Source: Mycteria americana (Eukaryota > Chordata > Aves > Ciconiiformes > Ciconiidae). Taken from it: 64,000 nt of DNA. Made by a program: the position numbers and the translations under genes. The stretch lies in contig NC_134371.1 of assembly GCF_035582795.1 (NCBI RefSeq), positions 51,315,001 to 51,379,000 on the forward strand, in the 5' to 3' direction. The number at the start of each line of letters is the position of its first letter. Position 1 is the first letter of the stretch. The notes below the pieces were generated by a model. The model was not told the origin of the DNA. It saw only the letters and a program-made list of their open reading frames with translations, and did not search any database. This document shows positions 1-13,315 of this stretch, piece after piece.

Positions 1-170
1 CAAAGACAAACCACAGTTTTCTTGCAAACTTGGATTAATGAAAGCAGTTCATGTGCAAAAGTAGTCTTCCATGATCTGTTGCATCAGAAAAAAATATTTT
101 AAACTAACATTAATTTGCAAGTCTTGTAATACTTTACATATTAATACTCCAATTCCAAAATGGTTCTTAC
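1..170 (-). other. BRDT: BRDT intron after the first coding exon (partial)
   Basis: This is AT-rich non-coding DNA downstream of the phase-0 donor at 170. The next BRDT coding exon, which should begin with the DYY motif that follows LNLP in BET proteins, is not in the window. Nothing else is visible here. Confidence 0.8.
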
Positions 171-362
171 AGGAAGATTCAGTGCTGCTGCATCTACAGG
201 CTGATGAAACGGCCAGGAAAAGTTGTGTCTCCACATCGCTTTCATGACCACCCTCTGTAAGTACTGAAGCTGGTTTGTTTGACAACCACTATTCTTGTTA
301 TTTATATATTCTGGTGGAGGAGGGTTAATAATAACAGAATGGTGTTGACTTGCAACAGACAT
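171..362 (-). CDS. BRDT: BRDT first coding exon (N-terminus and start of bromodomain 1)
   Basis: This is the 64-codon first coding exon of the testis-type BET protein BRDT, a nuclear reader that binds acetylated histone H4 through tandem bromodomains and acts in spermatogenesis. The product opens [20 protein letters not shown], then carries the TNQLQYLQ segment (residues 29-36) leading into helix Z of bromodomain 1, the WPF shelf (residues 50-52) and ends LNLP (61-64). From memory, human BRDT has the same 64-residue length before this splice junction, with the [15 protein letters not shown] and WPF blocks conserved. The start is the ATG at 360-362: -3 is A, and in-frame TGA (399-401) and TAA (402-404) lie just upstream. 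The exon ends in phase 0 at a good donor, GTAAGAACC, read leftwards from 170. BRDT is preferred over BRD2/3/4 because of the short N-terminus and the match of the first 20 residues. The remaining exons lie beyond the left edge. Residues 59-60 are Ala-Ala where I recall Val-Lys. Confidence 0.93.
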
Positions 363-414
363 TTTAGGAAGTTTGTATATCCACTTGTTCAAAGATCTTC
401 ATTATACATCTAAC
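363..414 (-). other. BRDT: BRDT 5' UTR part of the first coding exon
   Basis: This 52-base untranslated segment precedes the BRDT start codon. Read on the minus strand, a run of pyrimidines followed by CCCCAG (420-415) forms a strong 3' splice site, so the exon starts at 414. At least one further non-coding exon and the promoter must lie to the right, but I could not place them. Both in-frame stops that fix the start codon lie in this segment. Confidence 0.8.
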
Positions 415-3400
415 CTGGGGAAAAAAAAAAAAGAAAAATAAATAGTATTCAGGGACGATACCTAGATTTAATGCTGTTACATGTTCACTTCCGTTTGTGG
501 AGCATCGATACTGTAGTCACGGGCATACCTTCATGGTTTAACCAAGACACATTTGTTTTAGAGTGCATAATTGGATGTGCTGGACCACTAGAGGTCAGTT
601 CTTTAGGTTATAAACAGCTATATTTGTAAAGGCTTAAAGAGGAGGCACGCTGAGATCTGTAAGATTTCCCTAGAAATAAGCTTCCTCACCAAGGTTCATC
701 TATCAAAGTCCAGGAATACATCCTCTGCCTCCCTCCCTTCACAGATGGAGTCTTATAGAAGTGGTTTAACCTAAGAAGCAGCTTTACAGCACACACTGCA
801 AGTCTCACTTAGCACACAGCAATAACTAGGTATTACCTTCCTCATGCATCTCAGCCAAGTCACCACACAGAAGTCCTACAACTGCCAATAAAATGTTTTA
901 GCGTAAGTGTATTTGAAACAGTGCTTTTCAAGTTTGTGTATATGCACAACAGTATTTTCTGCCACTGTGCATCAGCTTTGTTGTGTACCAGAGGACTATA
1001 AAAGGTTCATTCCCCTCACCAAACAGTTTTGGATCATTTAAAGAATACTACAAGGAGCAACTGTGGTAATTTGTCTTTAGCCAGCACAGCAACGCTGTGC
1101 TGAAGGAGAACACACAGGTACTTGGGAATGGCAGAGGCTGTGTTTTGGGGTGCATAACACCAGCACTAAGCTAGGCAAGACCTTCACCAAGCACGATTAC
1201 AGAAGTTCAAGTCCTTGCCCACCTTCTTAGCTCATAATTGAGTTACAAACACTCAGTCAAGAGTTTCACTTTCTTCTCTTCATTAAGACAAAAAAAGTGC
1301 CATATTTTCTCATTCTAACATTAGTTCCTTGGTTTACCAGTGTAACAGTTTCTTTTTGTGGATTCATTCGATCAAGCATTACTTATTCCATTCTCAATTT
1401 GTCCTGCTTTCTGCTAAAAAAAAAAAATCTGATAGCCTGCTTTTCATCATGGTATAAAGTATTTGATGAGTTTCAGAAAAGGTCATCATAAGCTAGATAG
1501 CTACTGTTATCAGCACGCTGCTAGAATAGTATCTGTGCTCACTCTTACAACTGTAAGATCCCATCAGACATCACACATCTTACATTTTCATCTTTGTTCT
1601 TTATTTCAGCATTCAAAAGCATGCCTCTTCTCAAACAGCTCTTGAAGCTGTTCTGATTTCTCCCCCATGTGTTCAGTCTAGTCATTTACAGAATGCAGAT
1701 GTCTTTCATTGAACAGTACTGCCATCAAGGTAAAAGCTTTCTTTTTTCTTAAAGAAGGAAAACTTATCAAACCTGAGTTGTTAATACCAGTTATAACAGT
1801 TCTGGGCTGTGAGCCAGCATACCCACGTAGACACTACATCAGTAATAAATTCAGTGCAAGATCAAATTGTTTTGAGGTCCACAGTAAAGCAGGTATCAAA
1901 ACTACTGTTACTTTTCATAATACTGATTTCACTTGAGAGGACAATTTTAATAGTTTAGGCATGAAGTTTTAGTTTCAAGTCATATAAATAACAGGCTGTG
2001 TTAATTTTAAATTGGAGAATAATCATCCTCTGTCACCTGTGTCTTCTGATAAGACCAAATCTAGCACTTACTCTAAAGCAAATTTCAAAAAACCCAAAGG
2101 GAGCCTAGTTTTCCTGGAATAAGATATTCAACTGCCAGGGTACAGTACGTGCAAAACAGCTTGCACTCTGCAGACAGAAAAGATATAGCCTGCCTTTTGC
2201 TTAACAGCATGCTAACTCTGAAGTTAGGTATTTCTCTGCTGCCTGCTTTTGCAGAGCTAGTTGGTACAGCGGTAGGTGCTGGAGTGCGCTGCAGTAGGGA
2301 ACTTGGTCTCTTTTTTAAATGCAGATGTGACTTCACAATCTAATTTCCCTGCCCGGTTCCCACTCTTTCCTTCCAGAGGGGGTTAGAAACACCATAACTC
2401 ACAGTACCTCCCCTTAAAATACTGAAGTCCCAACTACCTCCTTACAGGAAAGTTAACGGTTTTAAACTGTTAGCTTTTATCATTTTGGTCTCAGGTGCTG
2501 AGGCACTAACAATATGGTACAAAACATGTTGCATTTTTGTGGTAGTCAGTCTTGCAGCAACATATTTTCTCCTCGGGAGAGGCTGGTAGACTAACCTGCT
2601 CTTTTTGACCACTCATTCTGTACTTTCAGTTGGAGATGCCCCTAGCTACCCAGAGGGAACCCAGCCAACTGGGGTACTGAGAACAACCTTACTGGCATTG
2701 TCCTTCCAGACACTGCAGAGCCCTGCCTGCCTCCTGGCACAAGCCAGTGGCAAGCTCACCAGACACCTTCTGTTGATGCAATGCCACAATTAAGGCATCC
2801 ATCTCTCTCTCCTTCTGTGCAAGCAACATCCATTTGTTTTCTAGAGTTTGCTGCACACATTTAGAGTTCACATGCCTTGGAAAATAGCAACACCTGCCCA
2901 ATATGAAAAGCGAATGCAAATGTAATTTTTATTACCAAGTACACAATCTCAGGTTTTGTGCGTCTTTTATTCCAACTGAGACACACAAGCAGGTAGCAGT
3001 ATCCAAAACAGGAAAGAACCAGAACTTAATAGAAAGTTTTATGCTGAACTTCGAGTCTGGAAGGCCAAGTAAATTCCAAATATTGAGTTGTCTTGTGTAC
3101 TCTAGCAAGATCTTTTGTACAAAGATGAAGGGAGTAACAGCTGCAGAAGCTGCAATTTCCCCATCCTTTCCAGCACTACAGGCATATGGAGATTTTATAA
3201 CATGCACAAACCACAACGTGGTATCCTCCATTCTCTTCACCCCAATATATGTTTCATATTTAAAGGAATAAATACTCCCACCTCCGAACAACATATAGCT
3301 GCATCCAGTCCCAAGAGCAGCTGCTTTGAATATAAAGCATTTCTACTGCTATATGGCATTTCTTGCACCAGCAAGGGTTTACAATAGAAGTTAAAACAAG

Positions 3401-5904
3401 CCAAAAAAGCTGAAAAACTTAAGTTGAACTCCATATATATTACACCTTAGATAAGAAAAGTGCATATAATTTGCACCACCAAACATCATGCTAAATGCTA
3501 ACCTTTTCACCAATGTGTGTCTCTCAGAATGGAAAAATCCAGACACACCACACGATCTGCCTCTCCTATAGCTGGTCAGTATTAGAAGAACTTGGAAAAG
3601 TTCTGAGGCAGTTTTAAGAACCCCACAGCCCAGCCAAGTCCATCATCCACTGTTTTAATCTATTAGGCCACGCTATCATTTTTCCCCGATTCTTTCTGCC
3701 AAAAAACACATTTTGTGATATGAAGTGCAAGTTGTTCCCCTTCCCCATCTGAAGCACAGAGGCTAGAAATTGAAGACATGAAGGGAAAGACTACAGCTTG
3801 AACTTAAGAAATCCCATCATAAAAAGCAGATAAATAACATTTAGCACTGAAATAAGAACATAAAATAACATCTAATTTCTTGAACATTTTATAAAGTAGC
3901 ACAGTAAGAGTCTTGAAAGCAGCTCAAACTTGGCATTGGGAGTGCCCAAGGAAACCAGGAGATTGAAGTTTTGTGTACATAACACAGTGTCTTGAGCCTA
4001 GATGCCTAGCTTTTAAAGCCTTAATTTATGCTGTGGAATTAACTTCCATGCCAACCAAAGAGCTAAGACTGCATCTTCTAAAGGACAGACAAGGGTTTAT
4101 GTTTTGGTCAATCCCTTCTTTACTACCCGTCCCCCACACTTCTCCCTAGTCACATAGCACTCTTCTCTAGCTTAAAATAAAACCCAAATTTGTATACGGA
4201 AGCAAAAATGTGATCAGATTTCAGCCAGCTAAACTGATATTTTTCAAACCGTCTCTTCCCAGCCCCATGCGTCCTTGAGCTGCTGAGGCAGGTCCCAAAG
4301 GTCAAGCAGTCTCAAAAGAGAAGACTTGAGTGTTTCCTTAAGGCCCAATTTGAAGTTTTTAGCTAACCTGATAGAGGTATGTTTTTTTAGAGTAAAAAGC
4401 AAATAGCTCACATGAATTACATCACTAGAGAAGTCAAGGCTTTTGGCAAAATATTACATCTTTTAATAATAAAACTTTTTTTTTTTTAAGAACAGATTAT
4501 TTGCTATCACTGATAGCTCTCTAAGAGCAGGCATTAGCTAGCCTACTGCAAAGGTAGCTATTTCCCTTTGTTTTAGCTCAGCATTATAGCTAGCAACATA
4601 GAATCTGTATATATCATCCTACTAGTCAGGGACAGCAGCTCAGAGAAATATGAACATACCACATACAGAACAGAAGCATACAGTCTACCAGACTCTACAC
4701 ACTAAGAACATTTCATCCTTCAAGGCCTTTTTAACAGGTTTTGTTTAGCTGATAGTCAATTATCACATAGAAATTTTATAAACAACATGGACCCCCCCGC
4801 CAGGTTAATATATTAAGGCCACCCAGAACAGAGCAGAGCCTTCTTACTTCAAGTAACACAATCTCTTCTTTCAGAAAGACAGATATCCCCTTACAGATAC
4901 CCATAAAACAGCATTCCATTATTTTTAGGACCTCTCCTGGGATACAGCAAACAAACATTAGTTGTAGAAACAAGCCATATAAATATTAGATCTGGAGAAA
5001 CCACTGACTTAAAGCTACTACCATAACCAGCCAGCCCTACTAGCCCTGGGTAATTCAAAACTTAACTACCACCCTCAGAGCAGACCAGACATCTTTTTAC
5101 CTTAGTTTTAGGGAAAGCCACAACTCATTTCCTCCCCACCTGAAGGGTGAAGGAAGAACAGAGGTTTAGAAAAAAGACAGAGAAGTCTTTATAATCTACT
5201 CACTCCCTTGTTTTGCTCTCTAGCACACACCTGCAACCCTAACTAAAACCTGCCCTATCAGTGGTTGTCATTGGAAAGTTATCAGTATAAAATAGGAACA
5301 GCTGCTAAGGGCTAAGACACACCAGATGGTTATTTATGCCAGACCTACTCACTAGCTAGTCAATAAAACAAGGTGGAGGGATGCAAAAAGATGAGTGATT
5401 CTACCTAGATCAATTTTGGTTTGATTTTCTTATCTTGGCTTTAAAGTCTTAAGCTTAAAGATAATGGAAATGCTTATGTTTTATCCATTTTCCTGAGTCA
5501 TACTGTGTTATGGTATAAGAGGGATGTATAATAGTGTATCTGGTTAAGGGCTCTACAGCATTCACACCTTCCTTTGCTTTCCAGTTCCATTACTTAAATT
5601 AAACCCAAATATATTTAGTAAATGCTGCTGTAGCATAAAAGTGAGGACCAGGTTGTTTCCTAATCAATTTGATTTGTTGTCATTAAAACTACAAAGACTC
5701 GGAACTTAGCCAGCTTGTTTTGAATTTTGGCTATTGACTAAGCTTTTGTTTCTCTCAGTACACCTAAAAATTTCAGCCCTGGCATACTGTAGTACAAAAA
5801 TCAGATTTGTGTTTAATATGTTGTTTCATTCAGGTGTGCGTGTCTCAACTTGGGACCAAAACCTGTTTGGATTCTTATCATGCAGGTGATTAATCTGCAT
5901 GCTT
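415..5904. other. BRDT upstream region, no gene recognised
   Basis: This is AT-rich, CpG-poor DNA. It should hold the first intron of BRDT and perhaps its non-coding first exon on the minus strand, but no CpG island, clear TATA promoter or conserved frame marks one. The open frames of up to about 120 codons (for example at 2,903-3,294, overlapping on both strands) resemble no protein I know and look like chance. Confidence 0.6.
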
Positions 5905-5940
5905 TTTTCTCTCTCTCCCCCCCCCCCCCCTTTTTTTTTT
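5905..5940. repeat. Polypyrimidine tract (CT)n-C14-T10
   Basis: A pure pyrimidine run: a short TC repeat, then 14 C (5,917-5,930), then 10 T (5,931-5,940). It is a simple repeat. Such tracts are length-variable and can adopt triplex (H-DNA) structures. Confidence 0.9.
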
Positions 5941-8900
5941 CACCAAGATGTCCTAGTTACTAGGCCAACTTTACTTGGACTTCTTTGTTTTCCTGGCAAA
6001 AACATGAAGTACCGGTAGAGGATCTAAAATATCCAGGTAGATCCAGTATGTATTCTGGCTTAAGCAGCCCAGCCTGTCAGGAGCATATGGATGAAGTTGT
6101 TGGGGGAAGCAGCAAACAGCTGCTTCTTGGGCAGCTCTACTGAGCTGGGAGTAGGTAAGGCAAAGTTTATTCTTTACAGGGGACAGGAAGGGGATATTTT
6201 TACTGAGATGGAAATGATTCCTGTGTTTGAAGCACAGCAAGTAAACTGAGTTTTAAAGAAATCAATACCTTTGCATATCTGATGTTAAAATAAGCTGAAA
6301 AAGACTGCGTTACAATAATTCTTGATTTAAGTACGGTGTTGAAAAAAAGACTTGAAAAATATTGTAGTGTTCCTTGCTGGCTCCGCAGTCTCAGCACTTG
6401 CTACAAGTTCTGATTCTGGCCGTCTGTGACCTGTGGGCTGCTAACAATACTTTTGGCAGTTCTCCCAAAGGTGATAAGTGGGTAGAAAGGAGAAGAGGAC
6501 AACAGAAGAGTGGAAAGAGGAGGTCACCTCTGTGCTTTTGTCCTCAGCCAGTATCTGCTATTTCCAAAACAGTCCTAGTGCCATCCACTTACTTGGGAGA
6601 TTAGAATAACATTCCTGACATGCTCCAGAAAATGAATTTTTACAGGTCTGTAGGATGGCTGAAATGGAGTGGCATTTCAGTGGCAGACTTCTTGACAGTT
6701 TTCTCTTCCTGCAGTGGGTTAGACTGCATCTTTCTGAATATATCTTATTCAGCAAAGATTTTTAATCATTTCTGTCTGGGAGACTGTAAGACAATGTACG
6801 AGATAGTAGCCTGAGACTTCATAAACGTGATGAGTAGCATGGAAATAGATTGATGACTCTGGGTTGGGTATTATATTTGAAATTATTCATCTATTTAGAA
6901 TGTTAAAGCAAGTATCACTGATCGTTCTTAAATGTCTCCAAACGTAGAAAATATGTTATAAGTGGGATCTGACCTACTGAACAAAGGCATTTGAAGGTCC
7001 TGTCTATAGAAGGTGAATTTTTAAATGCTTGCTAAGGAGATGTGAAATAGTGAACTATCTATTTCTTGTCATCTTCAAATAAAAAATGGTATCTTGCCTA
7101 AGGGTATGTTTTTCAGTTGCTATAGGTCATGTTAGCTAAGATTGGCAAGTTTTATACATTCTGGTGAAAATTTCTATTACAGATAGCCATTTATTTCTGA
7201 ATCATGATGAAATCTTCCTGATTATAAACACCCATGTAAAAATTGTCTACTGGTGATAAACAATGCCAACTGCACACTGGGTCATTACGTATTGACAACT
7301 GAGGTTTGGAAATTAAAAAACAGTATTATCGAGAAGAAATTCAGGCACCCAGTTTGAGCTAACAAGGAGGTTGTGTTTTTTTTTTTTTTAACTGCAACTG
7401 GAAGGGCTTCTTGGCTCACTGAGTTTAATCTGCTCTTCTCACCAGCAACCATGTCTGATATCCCTCATAAAATGTTTCAGCTATGTCTTAAGGATAGCTG
7501 GATTTTCAGCCCCTATTCCTTAGCATTTGGAACCCTATAATTGTTTCATTGAGTAACCCTTATATCTTTCATATGAGATCATATTCCAGATATAGTTTCT
7601 AGAGTTGCCATAGTACATGCCATCTGGTAGAAATTCTCCTTTATGAAAACCTTTGCCTGCCACTGATGCACCTTTACTATATATCACTTTGGAGTGATAA
7701 ATGCAATCTTGTCTTTGGAAATGGCAATGTTTCCTTATTATTATTCCTGGACCAGCAGCAAGAAGCTAAGCAAAACTATAAACGTGTTGTATACGTGATG
7801 CAGCTTTAATACCGGATGTGCAGCCAATGTGAAACTGGGAAGGAAAGGTCCATGGTTGCAGGAGAAAGGAACAGGAAGAAGGTGTCAAGAAATCAGTCTT
7901 TGTGGGCAAAGGATAGTGATTATAGTCGTATCTGGATAAAATTTTCATATAAAGAGTTAGTTTGATTTAGAAGCATGGAGGTTATCATGCTTTGGCAACA
8001 TGAAACAACAATTTATAACACTGGAGTCTTTGTGATAAGGAAGATGATGTGTTTGGGTCAGAATTAAGTTCTTAAAAATCAATCCTATTCTTTCTAGTAA
8101 AATTAAAATACTAAATGTAAAAGAAAAAGGAAACAGGAAGCTATATTTTCATAGATGCCTATATTAAAAGAACCCGCTGCTCTCCCTTGCTTATAATGTA
8201 AGGTGATACAGTGGTTAAGATACCAGCAGCTGTCTATAGTCTTCCTATCTATTGTACTTTTTCTAAAATGCTCGGGTACTTCCCTGGAGGCAGTGCACTG
8301 GCGAGAGGGCTGACAGTCCTTCCCGTAGCAGTTTTCTGAATTGTGCCCACCTAGATCTGTTCTGAATAGGATTTCGTGACTTGATAGCTGAGCTACTGTA
8401 GCGTTACTTCCTATTATTAATTTAAAAACAACCCTAGAGGTGCTGCTGCACATATTACTGCATTTCAGCAATATTGTGTTTGGAACAGAACATTGAACAA
8501 AAGCAAATGTTACAGAATTGTCCAGGCTGTGTTCTGCAAATAAGATCTTAGGGAGAAATTGGGGTAAGTGAGGCAAGATCATTTATAAATCAGATTCCTG
8601 TAACTTTTTTTTTTATTTCCCCCACCCCCCGCACTTACCTTTCAGCACTTTCTAGGTTTAATCATGTATGGAGAGCACTATCCTAGATAACAGTGTTAGT
8701 GTGATGCATATTCACATTGATACATGCTTACTTTGTGTTTTTGGCTGTTGCTTTGAGACTGCTGAATCAGCCTCATAACTTGTGAAATGCAAACACAATT
8801 GAAACCTTGTGAATGAAGACTTTGATTTGTTTAAATTTGTTACAGTTGAATGGTATTTCCCAAAAGTATTCACTTAGACCATGTTAATTTTGTTCTCGCA

Positions 8901-11900
8901 GTGAGCATTTAAAGCATTGCTTCACTCTGTGAATGCTGCGTGACAGCGTACATAACTATGCAAGTAACAAATACTTCAAAAACCATGGGAAACAGAGTAA
9001 TGGGGACTGAAGCAAACAAAACGTGATTACAGAAGTCAGCCCTGCATCACAGCAAGACATAGAAATTGAAGTTGATGACTACTGCTTTAATTTATAGGCC
9101 AAGTTTGGCTCTCAGATACCTCTGTAGATTTGGAATAAGTCTACTAACTTCAACAGAGTTGCCTTAGGTTTCTGTCAGAGTAAATGACAGCAAAGTGTCA
9201 TTGCCCTATGTTATTAATTTAACTTATTGTATCATTTTCCCAGTTATTTATAAAGCTACGTTCATCTGAGACTCTGTGGCAAGGTACCCATGAAAGTTGT
9301 ACAGGCAGGTCCTTGGCACATACAGGAGACTGCAGTGAAAAAATTCATCCATCCCAGAAAGCAGCCCTGATCCTGCTTACTGCTGCCTTTCTCACCCATT
9401 AGAGTGGTCTCACTTGCTAGAGAAATCTCACGCTTCATTAACTCAGCATTCAGCTAGTGTCCAACCAAGTGACTATTGCAGAATGGTCCCTGATTGGGGC
9501 CATATTACATCATCAGCTGATGGAGCTGGCAACTACCTATTTCTCTCCCTGAAATTTAATTTCTAAACTCTTTTATTACAATTGAGTCAATTATTTCTGA
9601 CATTCAGCCAGTGAGATGTTCCCTGTACCGCTGCTGCTGCTCTCCTGGTTCCCGCCAGCCTGTGGATGAGTCTCTGCCTTGCTCTCCCTTCTGGCACTTC
9701 ATCTCCTCACCCAAAACAAATGTGTCCCTCCAGCTGCTTTGCTCCTGCCTGGCCTTATTGTTCATTGGGTCAGTAAAGGATGTCTGCTTACTCCTCGGAT
9801 CTTCTAAGTTCTTTCTTTACCCATATTCCCTTCACTAATCACCTTCTCAGAATAATTTCTGTCTGGTTAGGCCTTCACTTGTGATGGCCAGCTTGCTTCT
9901 GTGCTTCCAGAGACCGCACCTGAATGCGCCTGTGGGGGCTACTCTACTTTGAAAGGGAGGGTAGCCTGTGGAAGCACCCATTCCTCTGTGCACTGAGCAT
10001 GAAAAGAAGCCCTCAGTTACTAAACGGCTGGTGTGCAGTCTTCCCTCTGTAGGACTTTAATGCATTATTCTGAAAAGTTCAAGTACACATGAGTTCTTTG
10101 TCCCATCCCATGACCTTTAGGCACAGAGAGAGAACGGAAAAAAAGAATTACAAACTCCCCTGACATGGAAGAGGGGGCTCTTTTCATGGTGTGTGAAACT
10201 GGCAGAACCAAATTCTCAGTGTGCTTTTCAGAACCAAAGATTTAAATAGATTGCTAAGGGAAAATGACTGGGTTGTTCAGTATATTTTTGTACTCCCCAG
10301 GATGTTGATACTCCTTATCAGCACTAAATTTGTGTAAAGTTTGTGGTTATTAGAACCAACTAGGGTGCAAAGAACAGGAGAAACAAAACAGCGTATTGAG
10401 TCTGAATTTCACCTTTTTCATCTCCTTCATGGGATGCCCTCTTTGAATATGTCAGAAAGGACTTGTTCTTTTCCAGGAGGTCCTCTAATGTTCGCCTAAA
10501 GCAACAGTACATGATAAAATCCTATGTGTGTAGTCATAAATTAGGGATCTAATTTCTGTTACGTAAAATATGTTAGATCATGTAATTTATAGTACTTTGG
10601 ACAGAATCTGTGGCAGTAATTTTCAAGTGCAGCTACAGTGTGGCAGTGCTGCCATCATATGATTGACTCCAGAGAATTTGAGTGCCACTTTCATGTGTAT
10701 TGAAAGGTTTGGATGCTCCCAACGCTGCCAATCTTTTCATTATGCTGTGTGAGAAGGTGGAAAAGATGCATCCGCAGCCTTACCTGCATACTGAATTGAT
10801 TTTGTTGAAGTAGTATTCTTATGCTAGTTCAAGTCCCTGAGAAAACAGTCTTTTTCTGATTTAGTGATGGTGTATTTCAGCATAATTTGAATTTTTAAAC
10901 CCTCTTCAGTGGTGGCTTTATGCAAGCTGGGTTGACTCTACATTGCAGCTGGCTAGGAGGATGTGCATGTTATTAATTACTGTGCCTCAGCTGAGACCTA
11001 AGAACTTTTTGAACTGCTCTAACACAGTTGCAGGCTATTATGTGTTCATACCCTTCATGATCTAAGCTAACCCAAAGCAGATCTGACTAAAATGAATTTC
11101 AGCACAATCGTTCGCATTAATAAAATTGTCTCAAAGTTATGCTTGAAATGCAAAACTTGAGGTGATGATTGAGGAGTTACATGGCCCAGCTATGTGCCTG
11201 ATCCCTCTGTGAGAGATTACTACCATCACAGCAGAATTGCATGAAATTTATACTTTTATAAGCTCTCCTTCTTTCCAATCCCAGATGATTCACCAGATAC
11301 CACTTGGAGATCCTTAACAAAATATCTTGCTATGTGTTTCCTGACTGTGTCCGGTGTCCTATACTGTTGCAATCTTCTACCAGTAGATGTCAGCTCAGAA
11401 CTGGTGAAAGTTTATTCTGCTTGTGTCAAGGTAATTAAAATTAGTGGTTCTGTGGCTTTGGCCTTGACTTTTGATATCAGATTGCTTGTTCAGAACATCA
11501 GAAAGCATGATGTCACTCTTCAGACATTCAACGTATGACCAGTGTGACATTTGCACACTCTATGACATTTGTAAAGACAGAGAGAATTCAGATTGAATAA
11601 ATGTGTGATTGAAAAAAGAAAGCCAGTTATTCTGTTAGTTATTAAAATTTAAGGAAAGATTTTTCACGATCAGACTCTAGTTCCAAGTCGACATACTTCT
11701 AGATTAAGCTAATAAACCAGGGCAAAGGAACCGCTGTGGTGCAGAGGGAGGTAATAATTTGTAGCAGCCTCTACGCTGCCAGAAACAGAATTACTGGAGC
11801 ATTCAGAGGAGTCTCTGCCCCAGTGAACTGGTTACCCCTGCAAGACAATATGAACGGGGAATATGCTTGGCCTGTACTGCTCTGTTGGGATTTTTTTCCT

Positions 11901-12946
11901 TTTTTCTTTCCTTAAAATTATAGGGCGATTTGCAGCTTGTATGTGGTGCTAGAAGATAATCTGAGAGGCAAAAATTTGACCATCGGTCTTTAGAGCAGCG
12001 TGGCACTGTACGTACAACCATAAGCTGGAAGAGGAAGAGGTATATTTCTCTGTATGTTGTGGAGACAGGTGCCATGGCACTGTCTCTGCTTGCTTTATGG
12101 CATCTGCTCTCCAGGCAGACAGGAAGACTATCAGAAAGACTACTACCATGCTCTTGGGACACGTTCTTGCTTCAGCGTGTTCCTGTGTTTTGTGAGCAAC
12201 CATGCACGGGACAGTCAGTCTTAAGTTCAGAAATTCCTTCTTTGGGGATAGAAGCATGCTACTAGCATATTCCCACACTTTCCACACTGCTGTAGCTGTA
12301 GCTATTTCTCCTGAGGACTTCTGGAGGCCTACCCCAGAGATCTTAGTGCCTCAGCCATGGAGCTATGCTGAGTTGGTCAGTGGTACACTGGGAGAGCTTG
12401 CTGTGCCCTGTGGGGCAGTGACTTTAGCCCACCATCATGTTTAACTGAGACTCTTCCTGTTCTGTGTGTTCCTGAGCCTTGGCTGCTCAAATCCACATTT
12501 GAGAAGTGGATTGGTTGCTCCTGCTTGCAGGTGAGTTGTTTATGCTGTGGCGTAGATGTTTGGTGAAATGAGCGGCATTCAGAAACGTTTTTTCCCCTTG
12601 AAATGCAGAAGGCACAGGGCATGGAGGACGAGACACAGACTCAACAGGTGTGTGAATGCCGCAGTTACTGTGCATTTCTGTGACGGGACTGGGGCTTTGG
12701 GATGGGCTGAAGCCGTGTTGTTGTACGCATCTGGGAGAACCAACAGCGGGGCATCCAGGAACGAGACCATGGGGCTGAATAAGGAGCTTCCTCCCAACTG
12801 TCAGGACCCTGAGTGCACCAACAGCTGGGCAGCCCCTTCTCCTCTCCTGGGACTGGGTTTGGCTGCCTGCGTTCGAGGCCAGCCCTGACACAGTGCAGCT
12901 GTGTAGCCTTGGACAAGACTGCTATGAAAAGAGCAGCGTGAGAACG
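5941..12946. other. Intergenic or BRDT 5' non-coding DNA, no gene recognised
   Basis: This is AT-rich single-copy DNA with scattered homopolymers. A 159-codon frame on the minus strand (8,103-8,582) and frames near 9.6 and 11.8-12.9 kb have no recognisable domains, no splice-site logic and amino-acid composition typical of translated non-coding DNA. GC content rises from about 12.0 kb towards the LTR-like insertion at 12,952. Confidence 0.6.
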
Positions 12947-12951
12947 GGCTG

Positions 12952-13310
12952 TGAGTGGCCTCCTTGGATCTCCCCCTTTTGGCTCAGGCCCTTGCCCTTG
13001 CCTGAGCTATGTGGTACTTGTGCCCATGCCTGGCCATATCCCCGCTAGTCCTGACCCCCAGCTGGCTTCCCGGCTTGGCCTAGGACCTGTCTCGTCACCA
13101 CGAACTTGTCTGACGATCACTGGGCTATCGGCTGGCCCTGGCTACTGTTGTCAGACCTGCTCTGCTCGCCTTGCCTGCGGGCTTTGGGATGGGGACCTTG
13201 CTGGTGAGGCCACCGTCAGCGTTGGCTCCATGCTCACCTTCCCTTGTGCAGCAGCCAGCTCCTGCTGCTCCCTGACACTAGCCTGCTGCTACCGATGGCT
13301 GGCTATCACA
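12952..13310. mobile_element. GC-rich LTR-like insertion (possible solo LTR)
   Basis: A 359-base GC-rich block stands out from AT-rich flanks. It begins TGAGTGG and ends CTATCACA, so it has the TG...CA ends typical of retroviral LTRs, and it is bracketed by a perfect 5-base direct repeat GGCTG (12,947-12,951 and 13,311-13,315) that could be a target-site duplication. About a dozen CpGs remain, more than in the flanks. The interior carries many CTGGC and TTGCCT words. No internal retroviral coding region is present, which fits a solo LTR. I see no clear TATA box or AATAAA signal, so the LTR identity is an inference; another GC-rich repeat family or an old exon is possible. Orientation is not determined. 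Confidence 0.45.
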
Positions 13311-13315
13311 GGCTG

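Noticed and set aside
49..285. 78-codon minus-strand frame overlapping the BRDT exon
   Set aside because: It is an alternative frame of the BRDT exon that reads through the donor site; the BET-like peptide is in the other frame.
8103..8582. 159-codon minus-strand open frame
   Set aside because: No recognisable motif, AT-rich codons, no splice or promoter context. This length is expected by chance in 64 kb read in six frames.
12556..12891. GC-rich frames of 110 and 134 codons on opposite strands
   Set aside because: Both strands stay open because of local GC content, and neither frame resembles a protein. They adjoin the LTR-like insertion and probably share its repeat-rich setting.
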